A DNA stretch of 64,000 nucleotides, taken from positions 1 to 64,000 of the forward strand of contig JALVYU010000031.1 of assembly GCA_027022365.1 (NCBI GenBank). The letters run 5' to 3'. The notes beneath the pieces are model-generated. The model did not search any database and was not told the DNA's origin. It saw nothing but the letters and a program-made list of their open reading frames with translations. The position numbers and the translations under genes were made by a program. Positions 33,273 to 42,011 of this stretch are shown here, piece after piece (within the stretch, counting starts at the first letter, position 1; each line of letters starts with the position of its first letter). The stretch is from Desulfurococcales archaeon. GTDB lineage: Archaea; Thermoproteota; Thermoprotei_A; Sulfolobales; Desulfurococcaceae.

Positions 33273-33629
33273 GTGTCCAATATGGAGAGCGGGGAAATGT
33301 CCGTCCCAAACAATAGCAATGAGAACAAGATATCCGAGAAAGCCAGGAAAATATATGATCAATTAAAGGAGAAGAAGCCAAAAAGAAACGGTGCATTCCT
33401 AGGCGAGGAACAAGACAAGTTCTACGTGGCGAAGTCCGAGGAGGAGATCTACGAGCTCTCAGCGCTCGCTTATTACGTATGGCTCCTCTGTGACGGCGAA
33501 CACACAGTCGAGGAAATAGCCAACAAGATAAGCGAGGACGTGCAGGTCTCGGTGGAGGAGGTCATAGAACCCCTCGCTCTAGCTATTAATAGTCTCAACG
33601 AGGCAGGACTAGTAGAGATCGCGAACTAA
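33273..33629 (+). CDS. PqqD-like small protein
   Basis: A 118-residue protein whose C-terminal 75 residues match the PqqD fold: DKFYVAKSEEEIYELSALAY, then YYVWLLCDGEHTVEEIANKI and VEEVIEPLALAINSLNEAGLVE. PqqD domains bind leader peptides of ribosomal peptide substrates for radical SAM maturases (RRE function). The start is taken as GTG 33273, with AAGGAGGAT (33258-33266) upstream inside the end of ssb; the frame opens earlier at 33234. It is co-transcribed with ssb, an unexpected partner, and a SPASM radical SAM enzyme is encoded 4 kb downstream. Confidence 0.75.
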   Translation: MSNMESGEMSVPNNSNENKISEKARKIYDQLKEKKPKRNGAFLGEEQDKFYVAKSEEEIYELSALAYYVWLLCDGEHTVEEIANKISEDVQVSVEEVIEPLALAINSLNEAGLVEIAN

Positions 33630-33665
33630 AACTACAAGTCCTCACATATAATACGTAACACGTAG

Positions 33666-33678
33666 CGTTTTTTCTTAG
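33666..33678 (+). terminator. T-rich tract after the ssb unit
   Basis: GCGTTTTTTCTT about 40 bp after the PqqD-like stop is the kind of oligo-T signal at which archaeal RNA polymerase terminates, and it precedes the promoter of the glycerate kinase gene. Confidence 0.35.
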
Positions 33679-33743
33679 AAAATCTGTTTAGTCTTTTCCA
33701 AGAATAATCTTATCCCTAGGAATAAAGACTGGTGACTATTGAC

Positions 33744-35072
33744 GTGACTAAACAGGCAGAAAGAGATCTTTTGCCTCGGCACTATTGTCTTGACTTGGCG
33801 TTATACGCCATAAAAATGTCGGATCCATACATTAGTGTCCGTAAGAACCTCACATACACCCATAAGGAACTTATTATCAAGAATAAACGGGTAGGTGTAG
33901 AAGGGAAAATATACGTTGCTGGTATAGGTAAGGCATCCTGTAGAATGGCAAGGGCAGTAGAGGAGATCGTAGGAGACGATATAGAGTATGGCGTAGTGTC
34001 CACTAAGTACGGCTACGGCGAAAAACTCGAAAAGTTAAAGGTTATTGAGGCAGGTCACCCCGTTCCTGACGAGAACAGCCTCAGAGCAGCCGACGAGATA
34101 ATCGGAATAGCCAAGCGGATGAAGCCCGAGGACATCCTGATATTCCTGATCTCAGGCGGCGGCTCAGCATTATTCACGAAGCCTTATCCGCCGATAACGC
34201 TCGATGAACTGATAAGGACACATGATCTACTCGTGAAATCGGGAGCACGAATACAAGAGATCAATACTGTTAGGAAACACATATCCCTTGTCAAAGGCGG
34301 CAGATTCGCTGAAATAGTTCCCGGAAAAATAATATCGCTAATAGTGAGCGACGTTGTCGGAGATGATCTCTCGACCATAGCTTCTGGCCCAACAGCGCCT
34401 GATCCAACAACATATGCTGATGCCAAAAGGATACTCGTCAATTATGACCTATGGGACAAGATTCCTGAGAATGTGCGAAAAGTCATAGACAAGGGGTTAA
34501 GGGGCGAGATACCCGAGACCCCCAAGAAGCTGGAGAATGTTGTCAACAATATTATAGCGAGCGCTAATATCGCCGCCGAACACTCAGCGAGACGCGCATT
34601 AGAGCTAGGGCTAAAACCAATAATCATGACAACTACAATAGAAGGAGAGGCACGACATGTAGGCACAGCCATAGCATCAATAATAGAAGAAATAGCCAAG
34701 AACCATCGTCCATTCAAACCACCAGTATGCCTGATCTTCGCCGGCGAGACCGTGGTTACTATTAGGGACGAATCGGGAATAGGCGGGCCAAACCAAGAAC
34801 TAGCACTCAGCGCATCCATGAAAATAAGAGGCTATAGAGGAGTAGCTCTGATAGCTTTGGATACTGATGGAACAGATGGCCCCACAGATGCAGCAGGAGG
34901 TCTAGTTGATTCAAAGACATATGATATCCTCATTGATAGGGGTATTGATCCTGTGAAAAGCCTGATGAAACACGATGCATACAATGCATTGAAAATCTCA
35001 GGAGACCTGATCAAAACAGGCCCTACTGGCACGAACGTCAATTCAATAATGATAGCCGTCATACTGAGATGA
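33744..35072 (+). CDS. glycerate 2-kinase (GCK/MOFRL family)
   Basis: Phosphorylates D-glycerate to 2-phosphoglycerate, feeding the non-phosphorylating branch of the Entner-Doudoroff pathway or glyoxylate/serine breakdown. The 442-residue enzyme shows IYVAGIGKASCRMA, EAGHPVPDENSL, LISGGGSALF, NTVRKHISLVKGGR and, in the C-terminal MOFRL domain, GGPNQELALS and ALDTDGTDGPTDAAGG. All are family signatures. GTG 33744 has GGTGA eight bases upstream and is preferred over GTG 33732. Confidence 0.93.
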   Translation: MTKQAERDLLPRHYCLDLALYAIKMSDPYISVRKNLTYTHKELIIKNKRVGVEGKIYVAGIGKASCRMARAVEEIVGDDIEYGVVSTKYGYGEKLEKLKVIEAGHPVPDENSLRAADEIIGIAKRMKPEDILIFLISGGGSALFTKPYPPITLDELIRTHDLLVKSGARIQEINTVRKHISLVKGGRFAEIVPGKIISLIVSDVVGDDLSTIASGPTAPDPTTYADAKRILVNYDLWDKIPENVRKVIDKGLRGEIPETPKKLENVVNNIIASANIAAEHSARRALELGLKPIIMTTTIEGEARHVGTAIASIIEEIAKNHRPFKPPVCLIFAGETVVTIRDESGIGGPNQELALSASMKIRGYRGVALIALDTDGTDGPTDAAGGLVDSKTYDILIDRGIDPVKSLMKHDAYNALKISGDLIKTGPTGTNVNSIMIAVILR

Positions 35073-35079
35073 TGAGGAT

Positions 35080-36153
35080 ATGAAAACTCTTCGAACTATA
35101 CTCCTACTAATTCTATTGACTCTATCATTGGCCCCGATAATGGTGAGCGTAAATGCTACGGCACAGTCTAGTAATCCTTTGGACTGGTTTAATCTCACAA
35201 TAATAATTAATGGCTCGATAACCAATCTAGGAGACAAGCCACTCCCTATAAACCAGACAGACCTCCTCGTATTTGATTATCCTATTAACATGTCTACACA
35301 GAAAGTCATAGGAGTAAAGACGTATGTAAACGGCACACCTTATCCCTATAAAATACGGGGACCATGGTATAATCCGAGCCTAGTGATACAGGCACCGAAG
35401 TACGAAAAAATGAGCTTGATGCCAGGCCAGACAGTGACTAGCATGGCGGTATATAACGTCTCGGTCAATGTGGCTCAGCGCCTATTACAAGCAACAAGTA
35501 TAAAGCCTGAACTGGCAGAGGGCTGGAAGTACATACCAGCTAAGATAAAGTCTAACTATACACAGGCAACACCGCTCTGGAACTACTCTAACCCGCTAAT
35601 TAATCTATTCATAACATATATCCGGTCACAGGAGCGTACAAAAACCCCATTAGGAGCCGTAGAGGAGGTTCTAAAATGGTTTGATAAGAACGTCAAATAC
35701 AAGACAAGAATACCTGCCAGACAGCCATGGGAAACTCTGATGTATATGGAGGGCGATTGTGACGATCAGTCGAACTTGCTCATAACCGTTCTCCGCGGAA
35801 TAGGTGTGCCAGCCTACCTAGAGATAGGAATAGTCTATATCATGGGGCTAAACATAACAAGCAAAGCCGCTGACGGTCTCCTCGAGTATAGGTTTGTGAA
35901 CGGGGGAACTCATGCATGGACAACCGCCTATGTTCCGCCATGGGGCTGGATAAGAATCGATCTAACGGCTAGTCTAGGGATAGGGATTAATCACATTAGG
36001 GGAGCAGCCTACTACATCTACCCTACAGTTGTAATATCAAAAGTCTATGGACAGAACTATGCTGCAAGCTCGGCCAAATTCACGGAAGAGCTAGTATCCA
36101 AGAAGATAGCTTATAGGGTAACGATAGAATTAATCACTCCCGAGAAATCATAG
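35080..36153 (+). CDS. secreted transglutaminase-like protein
   Basis: A 357-residue exported protein with a signal peptide (MKTLRTILLLILLTLSLAPI ... NATA, residues 1-28), a sequon-rich N-terminal domain, and a transglutaminase-like core with the full catalytic triad: cysteine in MEGDCDDQSNLLITVLRGIGVPAY (about residue 227), histidine in GGTHAWTTAYVPPWGW, aspartate in RIDLTAS. Archaeal members are thought to be cysteine proteases or amidases acting on cell-surface proteins. No membrane anchor is apparent at the C-terminus. It begins 7 bp after the glycerate kinase stop. Confidence 0.85.
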   Translation: MKTLRTILLLILLTLSLAPIMVSVNATAQSSNPLDWFNLTIIINGSITNLGDKPLPINQTDLLVFDYPINMSTQKVIGVKTYVNGTPYPYKIRGPWYNPSLVIQAPKYEKMSLMPGQTVTSMAVYNVSVNVAQRLLQATSIKPELAEGWKYIPAKIKSNYTQATPLWNYSNPLINLFITYIRSQERTKTPLGAVEEVLKWFDKNVKYKTRIPARQPWETLMYMEGDCDDQSNLLITVLRGIGVPAYLEIGIVYIMGLNITSKAADGLLEYRFVNGGTHAWTTAYVPPWGWIRIDLTASLGIGINHIRGAAYYIYPTVVISKVYGQNYAASSAKFTEELVSKKIAYRVTIELITPEKS

Positions 36154-36155
36154 TT

Positions 36156-36240
36156 CTAGATAGGAACCGGATGACCGAAGACTCCAATACTGAGACCATA
36201 TGTCTATGAGGAAACTCCACCCCTCGGGACGGCTATCTAG
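36156..36240 (+). ncRNA. hairpin with consensus kink-turn in a convergent intergenic region
   Basis: Outer helix CTAGATAG (36156-36163) with CTATCTAG (36233-36240), a GAA bulge, CCG/CGG, then 5'-GAT-GA (36170-36174) opposite GA (36228-36229), then CCGA/TCGG. A three-nucleotide bulge followed by tandem G-A pairs between a C-stem and an NC-stem is the kink-turn consensus bound by L7Ae. The loop contains a further AGAC-CATAT-GTCT hairpin. Only the plus strand forms the kink-turn. It fits neither a complete C/D nor an H/ACA RNA; it could be a structured 3' UTR or a novel sRNA, or simply a terminator shared by the convergent genes. Confidence 0.4.
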
Positions 36241-36569
36241 TATTTTGGTGGTACATAGCGTTTAGCAAGATCCTCATAGTTCTCAGTGATCATGGATATG
36301 ATCTCGTTACGATGAACTCTCGTTAAGTGAAGGTAGAAACCTCTCCTCGTAAACGGTCCCTTACCACATATACCGCACCTGATGAGTCCCTTCTGTATGA
36401 CTACTATGTCGGATGCAACGATGTTTACAACCTTCCTCATAATAGGGTATCTTGACGAGCCAGTAATTCTATGTAAATCAATGTCGTCAACAGGTAGGCC
36501 GGAAGCCTTCCTTGCAATATATTCAACTAACCTGTTAGCAATAGCCTCAACACTAACCACTCTAGGCAC
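36237..36569 (-). CDS. small C2H2-type zinc-finger protein
   Basis: A 110-residue basic protein with a single zinc finger CGICGKGPFTRRGFYLHLTRVH (C-x2-C-x12-H-x4-H, about residues 64-85), preceded by a helical domain (AIANRLVEYIARKASGLPVDD ... YPIMRKVVNIVASD). Single C2H2 fingers are frequent in crenarchaeal and viral DNA-binding proteins, so a transcription factor is likely. GTG 36569 opens the frame and GTG 36560 is an alternative with AAAGGTG upstream. A TATA-like ATATATTAAA lies directly before the start. Confidence 0.7.
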   Translation of the reverse strand: MPRVVSVEAIANRLVEYIARKASGLPVDDIDLHRITGSSRYPIMRKVVNIVASDIVVIQKGLIRCGICGKGPFTRRGFYLHLTRVHRNEIISMITENYEDLAKRYVPPKY

Positions 36570-36683
36570 CTTTTAATATATCATGCGCAAATTAGATTTA
36601 AGATGTATGGCCCTTACAACTATCATATGGTAGGCCGGATTTTAAGACGATTATTTTACGTAGTAACAGGGGCTTGATATATT

Positions 36684-37340
36684 GTGAGACACAAAATAAG
36701 AGAGCAGTTCGTTGAGGATCTAGTATCCTCGGCCAAAAAGTTGATCAAAGGATGTATTGATGGAGAATTCAAATGTATAGATCCGCCGATAACGATCACT
36801 CGCTTACTTGAAGAGATGAACCTTGGCGAGTATAGGCTTAGAAGATTCTGGGCCGATGCACAGAAGATCGCTGGTACAACTGTAAAGCTTTACAGTAGGA
36901 TGGGATCAGAATTCCTAATATCTGTTGAGGTTAGGCAAGGCTCAGTTTATTTTAATGAGGAATTCGACATACCTGTTGATTTCATTGATTGTAAAATGCA
37001 TCCTGAATCATGTATAGTTATCCCAAGGACGTATTCGCTGTACGTATACCTGGACGGTAATATTGAGAACACAAAATATCACATTAACGTCATAAGACTG
37101 CTTGTCCTCCTCGAAAGAAGTATGCCTGGCACCTCATACAAGATACTTGATGCTATTCTAAGACTAGCTAGGAATGATAAGAGGGGTTACTTAGAACTGG
37201 TAAATGTTCTCTTAGTGATATTTAAGAACATAAGCGTGCTCAAGTATATCTTGCCGTTTATGCCGATGAGCGTGAAGGATATATTGAATATGTCTCCTGT
37301 TCTAAGAATCTTGAACACTTTATTTGGCAATAATAAATAG
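36684..37340 (+). CDS. uncharacterised protein
   Basis: Unrecognised 218-residue protein. The first 60 residues have the look of a DNA-binding helical region (EQFVEDLVSSAKKLIKGC ... ITITRLLEEMNLGEYRLRRFWADAQKIAG), followed by beta-rich sequence with three cysteines (FIDCKMHPESC) and a hydrophobic helical C-terminus (VLLVIFKNISVLKYILPFMPM). The GTG start has only a weak ribosome site (ACAGGGG). It is divergent from the zinc-finger gene. Confidence 0.55.
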   Translation: MRHKIREQFVEDLVSSAKKLIKGCIDGEFKCIDPPITITRLLEEMNLGEYRLRRFWADAQKIAGTTVKLYSRMGSEFLISVEVRQGSVYFNEEFDIPVDFIDCKMHPESCIVIPRTYSLYVYLDGNIENTKYHINVIRLLVLLERSMPGTSYKILDAILRLARNDKRGYLELVNVLLVIFKNISVLKYILPFMPMSVKDILNMSPVLRILNTLFGNNK

Positions 37341-37454
37341 TTGATGTCCTAAATTATAATTACATATACATATTTCAATGAGTATTCTTCTTCGGTAATC
37401 TACAGACTACCTTATACAGAATTATTAGCAATAATAAAGAATCGGTGAGAGGAG

Positions 37455-38942
37455 ATGCCAGAGAAGAAGAAAAGGGGAGGAGTAGGAGCATTCTTAGCAG
37501 GCATAAGACTGCTGTTCAACAATCCAGTGACGAGAAGAGCGTTGTTGCTGGCATCAAAAGAATATGTCTGCAAATACGGTGAAAAAGATGTCAAAGCACC
37601 CGTGATCTACCATAGCTTATCCAGTATCGCGGGCGAACCCGTAGAATGCCCATTGGCAGCCGGAATACTCATGGGCATCATAAAGAAGATAATAATGTTC
37701 GGCGTTCATGTACTGAAAGGCGATGAAGAAGAAGTAAAGAAGGCGCTTAGCGACCCGGCTATAAGGAGAGGTATAACGCTGGTTATGAAGGGCCTTGGAT
37801 TATACGGCGTAACCGTACCGCAGAAGATGCCGGCGCCATTCCTTATAGTCTGGAATTTCACCAACATGTGCAACTTTAGGTGCAAACACTGTTACCAGAG
37901 AGCGGATAGGCCTCTTCCCGACGAGCTAAGCCTCGAGGAGAAGATAATGCTTGTCGACCAGCTGGATAAAGCGGGCGTTGCAGCTGTCGCTCTTAGTGGC
38001 GGTGAGCCAACGATACATCCCCACTTCCTCCGGATAGTCCGGGAGATAGCTAGCAGGGGAATGTACGTGGCTGTGGCAACAAATGGATGGGTGTTTGCAG
38101 ACATTGAGAGGCTTAAGAAGGCCAAGGAGGCGGGAGTACGCTACGTAGAAATAAGCGTGGACAGTGCCGATCCGAAGAAACATGATGCATTCAGGGGCAC
38201 GCCCGGTGCCTGGGAGCATGCAGTTAAAGCCCTAGAAAACGCGGTGAAGCTAGGAATAAACCATGCCATGGCCGTGACGATCACGAAGGCTAACCTGGAC
38301 GAGGTTGACGAGATACTGGATCTAGCGGAGAGCATAGGCGTGAAGAGAGTGATATTCTTCAACTTCATACCTGTTGGAAGAGGTATCGAGATAAGCCACT
38401 TGGATCTCACGCCGGAGGAGAGGGAGAGGTTTCTGCGGAAGCTCTATATTGAAATGAAGAAGCGGAAAGGCATGGAGATCATAAGTACCGCGCCCCAGTA
38501 CAGCCGTGTAACACTTCAGATGAGCAGCGGGGAGGAGATAGCACCTACACACTTCTATGTGGGTGATGACCCCATAGTAAAAGCCCTGGCTGAATTCATA
38601 GGTGGATGCGGAGCTGGGAGAATATATGCGGCCGTACAACCAAACGGTGATGTAACCCCGTGTGTGTTCATGCCATTAAAGGTCGGCAATATAAGAGAGA
38701 CACCATTCTGGGAGATATGGACAAAATCACCAGTGCTATTGAGCCTGAGGGATCGCGAAAAACTGAAAGGAGGGTGCGCAAGATGCCCCTACAAGTACAT
38801 ATGTGGAGGATGTCGTGCAAGAGGATATGCATACTTCAATGACCCGTTAGCCCCGGATCCTGGATGCATTATAAATCTGAAGCACTGGAAAGAGCTAATG
38901 GAGATGAAAAAAGTAAAGATAACTGTCGCCCATAATCAATAG
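37455..38942 (+). CDS. SPASM-domain radical SAM protein
   Basis: A 495-residue radical SAM enzyme. The 4Fe-4S/SAM motif is MCNFRCKHCYQ (cysteines 139, 143, 146), followed by VALSGGEPTIHPHF and ATNGW. The C-terminal SPASM region carries auxiliary-cluster cysteines in FIGGCGAGR, VTPCVFMP, GGCARCPYKYICGGCRARGYA and DPGCI. The first 110 residues are an extra helical domain with two cysteine-containing stretches. SPASM enzymes modify peptides or proteins (PqqE, anSME) or act in haem synthesis (AhbC/D). A PqqD-like gene is 4 kb away; no precursor peptide is seen next to this gene. Confidence 0.88.
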   Translation: MPEKKKRGGVGAFLAGIRLLFNNPVTRRALLLASKEYVCKYGEKDVKAPVIYHSLSSIAGEPVECPLAAGILMGIIKKIIMFGVHVLKGDEEEVKKALSDPAIRRGITLVMKGLGLYGVTVPQKMPAPFLIVWNFTNMCNFRCKHCYQRADRPLPDELSLEEKIMLVDQLDKAGVAAVALSGGEPTIHPHFLRIVREIASRGMYVAVATNGWVFADIERLKKAKEAGVRYVEISVDSADPKKHDAFRGTPGAWEHAVKALENAVKLGINHAMAVTITKANLDEVDEILDLAESIGVKRVIFFNFIPVGRGIEISHLDLTPEERERFLRKLYIEMKKRKGMEIISTAPQYSRVTLQMSSGEEIAPTHFYVGDDPIVKALAEFIGGCGAGRIYAAVQPNGDVTPCVFMPLKVGNIRETPFWEIWTKSPVLLSLRDREKLKGGCARCPYKYICGGCRARGYAYFNDPLAPDPGCIINLKHWKELMEMKKVKITVAHNQ

Positions 38943-39140
38943 ATTTTAACTTTGATTAATATCCTGTCCTAACATGATTTATTATCTCTTCTCTACTCCT
39001 AATATTCACCCGGTTTATAATTGTCTCCTCATATTGGATAGAGGATATCATTATGTGTGAAACAAAATATTAATTGTTACAATGCCTATAACATAGGATT
39101 GAATACTCTCCCGTGATTCTCCGGATAATGGTGCGTGAAT

Positions 39141-40319
39141 ATGGCGGACAAGATCTATATTATAGGTGTTGGGATGACCAAGATAGGCCGATGGTATAAT
39201 CGGAGCGCCAAGGACTTGTTCTACGAGGCTATAAGCAAGGCAATAGAAGACGCCGGAGGAGTAAAGCCCCAGGCGCTTGTCATAGGGAATATGACCTCCA
39301 GTGTCCTGATGGAGCAGGATAGCCTCGCTGCACTGCTCGCGGATCACTCGGGCTTGAGGGGAATACCTGCTTTCAAAGTAGAGGCAGCCTGCGGTAGTGG
39401 AGGAGCGGCTTTCTATGCAGGCTATAGTCTCGTGAAGAGCGGATTGGCAGATATTGTTGCCGCGGGAGGCGTGGAAAAACTAACGGAGGGTATATCGAGC
39501 GAGGTGACAAAGGCGCTGGCGCAGGCAGCGGATGCAGAGTATGAGGTGTTCTATGGTGTGAGCTTCACCGGGCTGAACGCTCTCGTCGCCAGATACTATA
39601 TGGGTAAGTATGGCTATACTAGGGAAGACATGGCGTACTGGCCTCTCAGAATGCATGAATATGCTGTGAGCAATCCCTATGCGCAGTTGCCGAAGAAGAC
39701 AAGTCTGGAGGCGATACTCAAGAGCCCCGTTGTAGCGGAGCCTCTCCATCTTTTCGACTGCTCACCAATAGGCGACGGGGCGGCCGCTGTGATCCTGGTT
39801 AGAGGTGAGGATAGAGCACGAGAGATATCTAGAAAGATAGGTAGAGATGTTCTCGTAGAAGTTAGGGGCGTAGCATTATCGACCGATAGCGTAGACCTCG
39901 GCAGTAGAACCGACCTTCTAACACTCACAAGCACCGTAAACGCCAGCAGGCAAGCCTACAGGATGGCAGGCATAACAGCTAAGGACGTCGATTACCTCGA
40001 GGTACATGATGCTTTCCACATAACGGGATACCTAGCACTAGAAGACATGGGGTTCGCCGCTAAAGGCGAAGCACCAAAACTCTGGAAGGAAGGAAGATTC
40101 GCCAAGGGTGACAAGCCCGAGGTAAACCTTAGTGGAGGCCTAAAGGCAAGGGGACACCCTGTCGGTGCAACAGGTATATACCAGATAGCTGAGTGCGCAT
40201 TACAGCTTAGAGGAGAATTCCCAGGAGTAAAAGCATCGGACCCAACTATAGCAGTCGCACAGAACATAGGCGGTGTAGCGACCTATTCGGCTGTAACAGT
40301 GCTTGGCCGTGCCCGGTAG
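39141..40319 (+). CDS. thiolase (archaeal acetyl-CoA acetyltransferase-like)
   Basis: A 392-residue thiolase of the archaeal/SCP-x class, condensing or cleaving acyl-CoAs. The acylated cysteine is in VEAACGSGGAA (about residue 84), the histidine pair in VHDAFHI and KARGHPVGATG. ATG 39141 has GGTG eight bases upstream and is preferred over GTG 39135. Archaeal thiolases of this class usually work with a small DUF35 OB-fold partner encoded next door; none is present here. The neighbour is an acyl-CoA carboxyltransferase, suggesting acyl-CoA metabolism. Confidence 0.88.
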   Translation: MADKIYIIGVGMTKIGRWYNRSAKDLFYEAISKAIEDAGGVKPQALVIGNMTSSVLMEQDSLAALLADHSGLRGIPAFKVEAACGSGGAAFYAGYSLVKSGLADIVAAGGVEKLTEGISSEVTKALAQAADAEYEVFYGVSFTGLNALVARYYMGKYGYTREDMAYWPLRMHEYAVSNPYAQLPKKTSLEAILKSPVVAEPLHLFDCSPIGDGAAAVILVRGEDRAREISRKIGRDVLVEVRGVALSTDSVDLGSRTDLLTLTSTVNASRQAYRMAGITAKDVDYLEVHDAFHITGYLALEDMGFAAKGEAPKLWKEGRFAKGDKPEVNLSGGLKARGHPVGATGIYQIAECALQLRGEFPGVKASDPTIAVAQNIGGVATYSAVTVLGRAR

Positions 40320-40429
40320 CAGGGGATAATTGTTTTTATTCATTACATTATTATTCATTGGCTTGTTAGATATTCGAAACACATATTACTTTATTTGCGA
40401 GAAATAGGCTCTCCAGCAGGTGTATCGAA

Positions 40430-41995
40430 TTGGTTGAAAAGACGATCAAGGATCTCCTGGAAGAGGTAAATGAATTAAGAAAGAAATCAACGATGGGTGG
40501 CGGAGAACAGAGAATAGAGGCGCAGCGAAAGAAGGGAAAGTTATGGGTTTGGGATAGGATCAATAGGCTACTGGATCCTGATACGTTCCAGCCCCTTCAA
40601 TGGATGCGGACAACGAGGTCAACATATTTCGGCCTAGATAAACTAAAGTATCTTGGAGACGGTGTCGTAGTAGGTTATGGCAAGATCGATGGAAGGCCTG
40701 TATTCGTTTATGCCCAGGATTTCACGGTAATGGGTGGAAGCATAGGCGAGGCCCACGCGGACAAGATAGTCTCTGTTATAGAGAAAGCGATAGAGGTCGG
40801 TGCACCAGTTATTGGGATCTATGATTCCGGTGGCGCGAGGATACAAGAGGGAGTAGCATCTCTACATGGATGCGGCAGGATATTCGCAGCAAACGTTAAG
40901 GCTAGTGGTGTTATACCACAGATAAGTCTGATCATGGGTCCATGTGCTGGTGCGGCTGCCTATAGCCCTGCTCTAACAGATTTTGTCATAATGGTTAAGA
41001 AGAGCTTTATGTTCATAACAGGCCCCGAAGTAGTAAAGGCTGCTACAGGCATAGAGACATCCTTCGAAGAACTTGGTGGAGCAGATGTTCATGCATCTGA
41101 ATCAGGTGTAGCTCATTTTGTGACGGAAGATGAGGATACTGCTTTCCAGCTTGTACGCGAGCTATTATCATATCTGCCAAGTAGTTTCGATGAAGATCCC
41201 CCCAGGGTCAAAACAGATGATCCTGTTGATAGGAAAGCCGAGGATCTAAGGGATATAGTTCCGCTTGATCCCTCAAAGCCATTTGATATGCACGAGATAA
41301 TATATAGGATCATTGATGACGGGCGGTTCCTTGAGGTACACCAGAACTACGCCAGATCAGCCATCGTGGGCTTCGGCCGGATAGGCGGGTACAGCGTGGG
41401 TATAGTAGCCAATAACCCCTCGGTAAACGCGGGCGTGATAGATATTGATGCGAGCCTCAAGATAGCTCGTTTCGTAAGGTTCTGTGACAGCTTCAACATA
41501 CCTATTATAACGTTTGTCGATACGCCCGGCTTCATGCCTGGACTGGACCAGGAGCATGGTGGGATAATAAAACATGGCGCAAAGATCCTCTATGCATATG
41601 CCGAGTCAACAGTACCCAAAATAACCGTGATCGTGAGAAAAGCCTATGGGGGAGCCTATATAGCTATGGGGAGTAAGAGCCTCGGTGCAGACGTAACTTA
41701 TGCGTGGCCAACAGCAGAAATAGCGGTGATGGGGCCCGAGGGAGCCGTGAGAATACTCTACAGGAAAGAAGCCATGAAGAAAGAAGACCCCGACGCCTTC
41801 CTCCGAGAAAAACTCGCGGAGTACAGGAGGGTCTTCGCTAACCCGTATAGAGCTGCGGAGCTCGGATATGTCGATGATATCATTGATCCCGCTGATACCA
41901 GGTACAAGATATACCTTGCCCTCGACATGCTGAAAGAGAAGAAAGAGGAAATGATGCATATACTACCCAGGAAGCACGGTAATATGCCATTGTAA
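40430..41995 (+). CDS. acyl-CoA carboxylase / methylmalonyl-CoA decarboxylase carboxyltransferase subunit
   Basis: A 521-residue carboxyltransferase of the PccB/MmdA family, moving a carboxyl group between an acyl-CoA and biotin. It has the twin crotonase-fold domains: GGSIGEAHADKI and YDSGGARIQEGVASLHG in the first, ITFVDTPGFMPGLDQEHGGIIKHGAK and RKAYGGAYIAMGSK in the second. TTG 40430 has AGGTG seven bases upstream. It converges on a biotin carrier gene. With no biotin carboxylase or membrane decarboxylase beta subunit in the window, propionyl/acetyl-CoA carboxylase and sodium-pumping decarboxylase remain equally open. Confidence 0.9.
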   Translation: MVEKTIKDLLEEVNELRKKSTMGGGEQRIEAQRKKGKLWVWDRINRLLDPDTFQPLQWMRTTRSTYFGLDKLKYLGDGVVVGYGKIDGRPVFVYAQDFTVMGGSIGEAHADKIVSVIEKAIEVGAPVIGIYDSGGARIQEGVASLHGCGRIFAANVKASGVIPQISLIMGPCAGAAAYSPALTDFVIMVKKSFMFITGPEVVKAATGIETSFEELGGADVHASESGVAHFVTEDEDTAFQLVRELLSYLPSSFDEDPPRVKTDDPVDRKAEDLRDIVPLDPSKPFDMHEIIYRIIDDGRFLEVHQNYARSAIVGFGRIGGYSVGIVANNPSVNAGVIDIDASLKIARFVRFCDSFNIPIITFVDTPGFMPGLDQEHGGIIKHGAKILYAYAESTVPKITVIVRKAYGGAYIAMGSKSLGADVTYAWPTAEIAVMGPEGAVRILYRKEAMKKEDPDAFLREKLAEYRRVFANPYRAAELGYVDDIIDPADTRYKIYLALDMLKEKKEEMMHILPRKHGNMPL

Positions 41996-42011
41996 GAGGA
42001 TAAGGGCTCCC

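Noticed and set aside
36156-36240. Kink-turn hairpin as an H/ACA guide RNA
   Set aside because: There is no ACA or ANA box after the 3' strand and no internal loop large enough to be a pseudouridylation pocket.
36156-36240. Kink-turn hairpin as a C/D box RNA
   Set aside because: The GATGA stretch resembles a C box, but no D box CTGA lies near the 3' strand; the only CTGA is in the loop.
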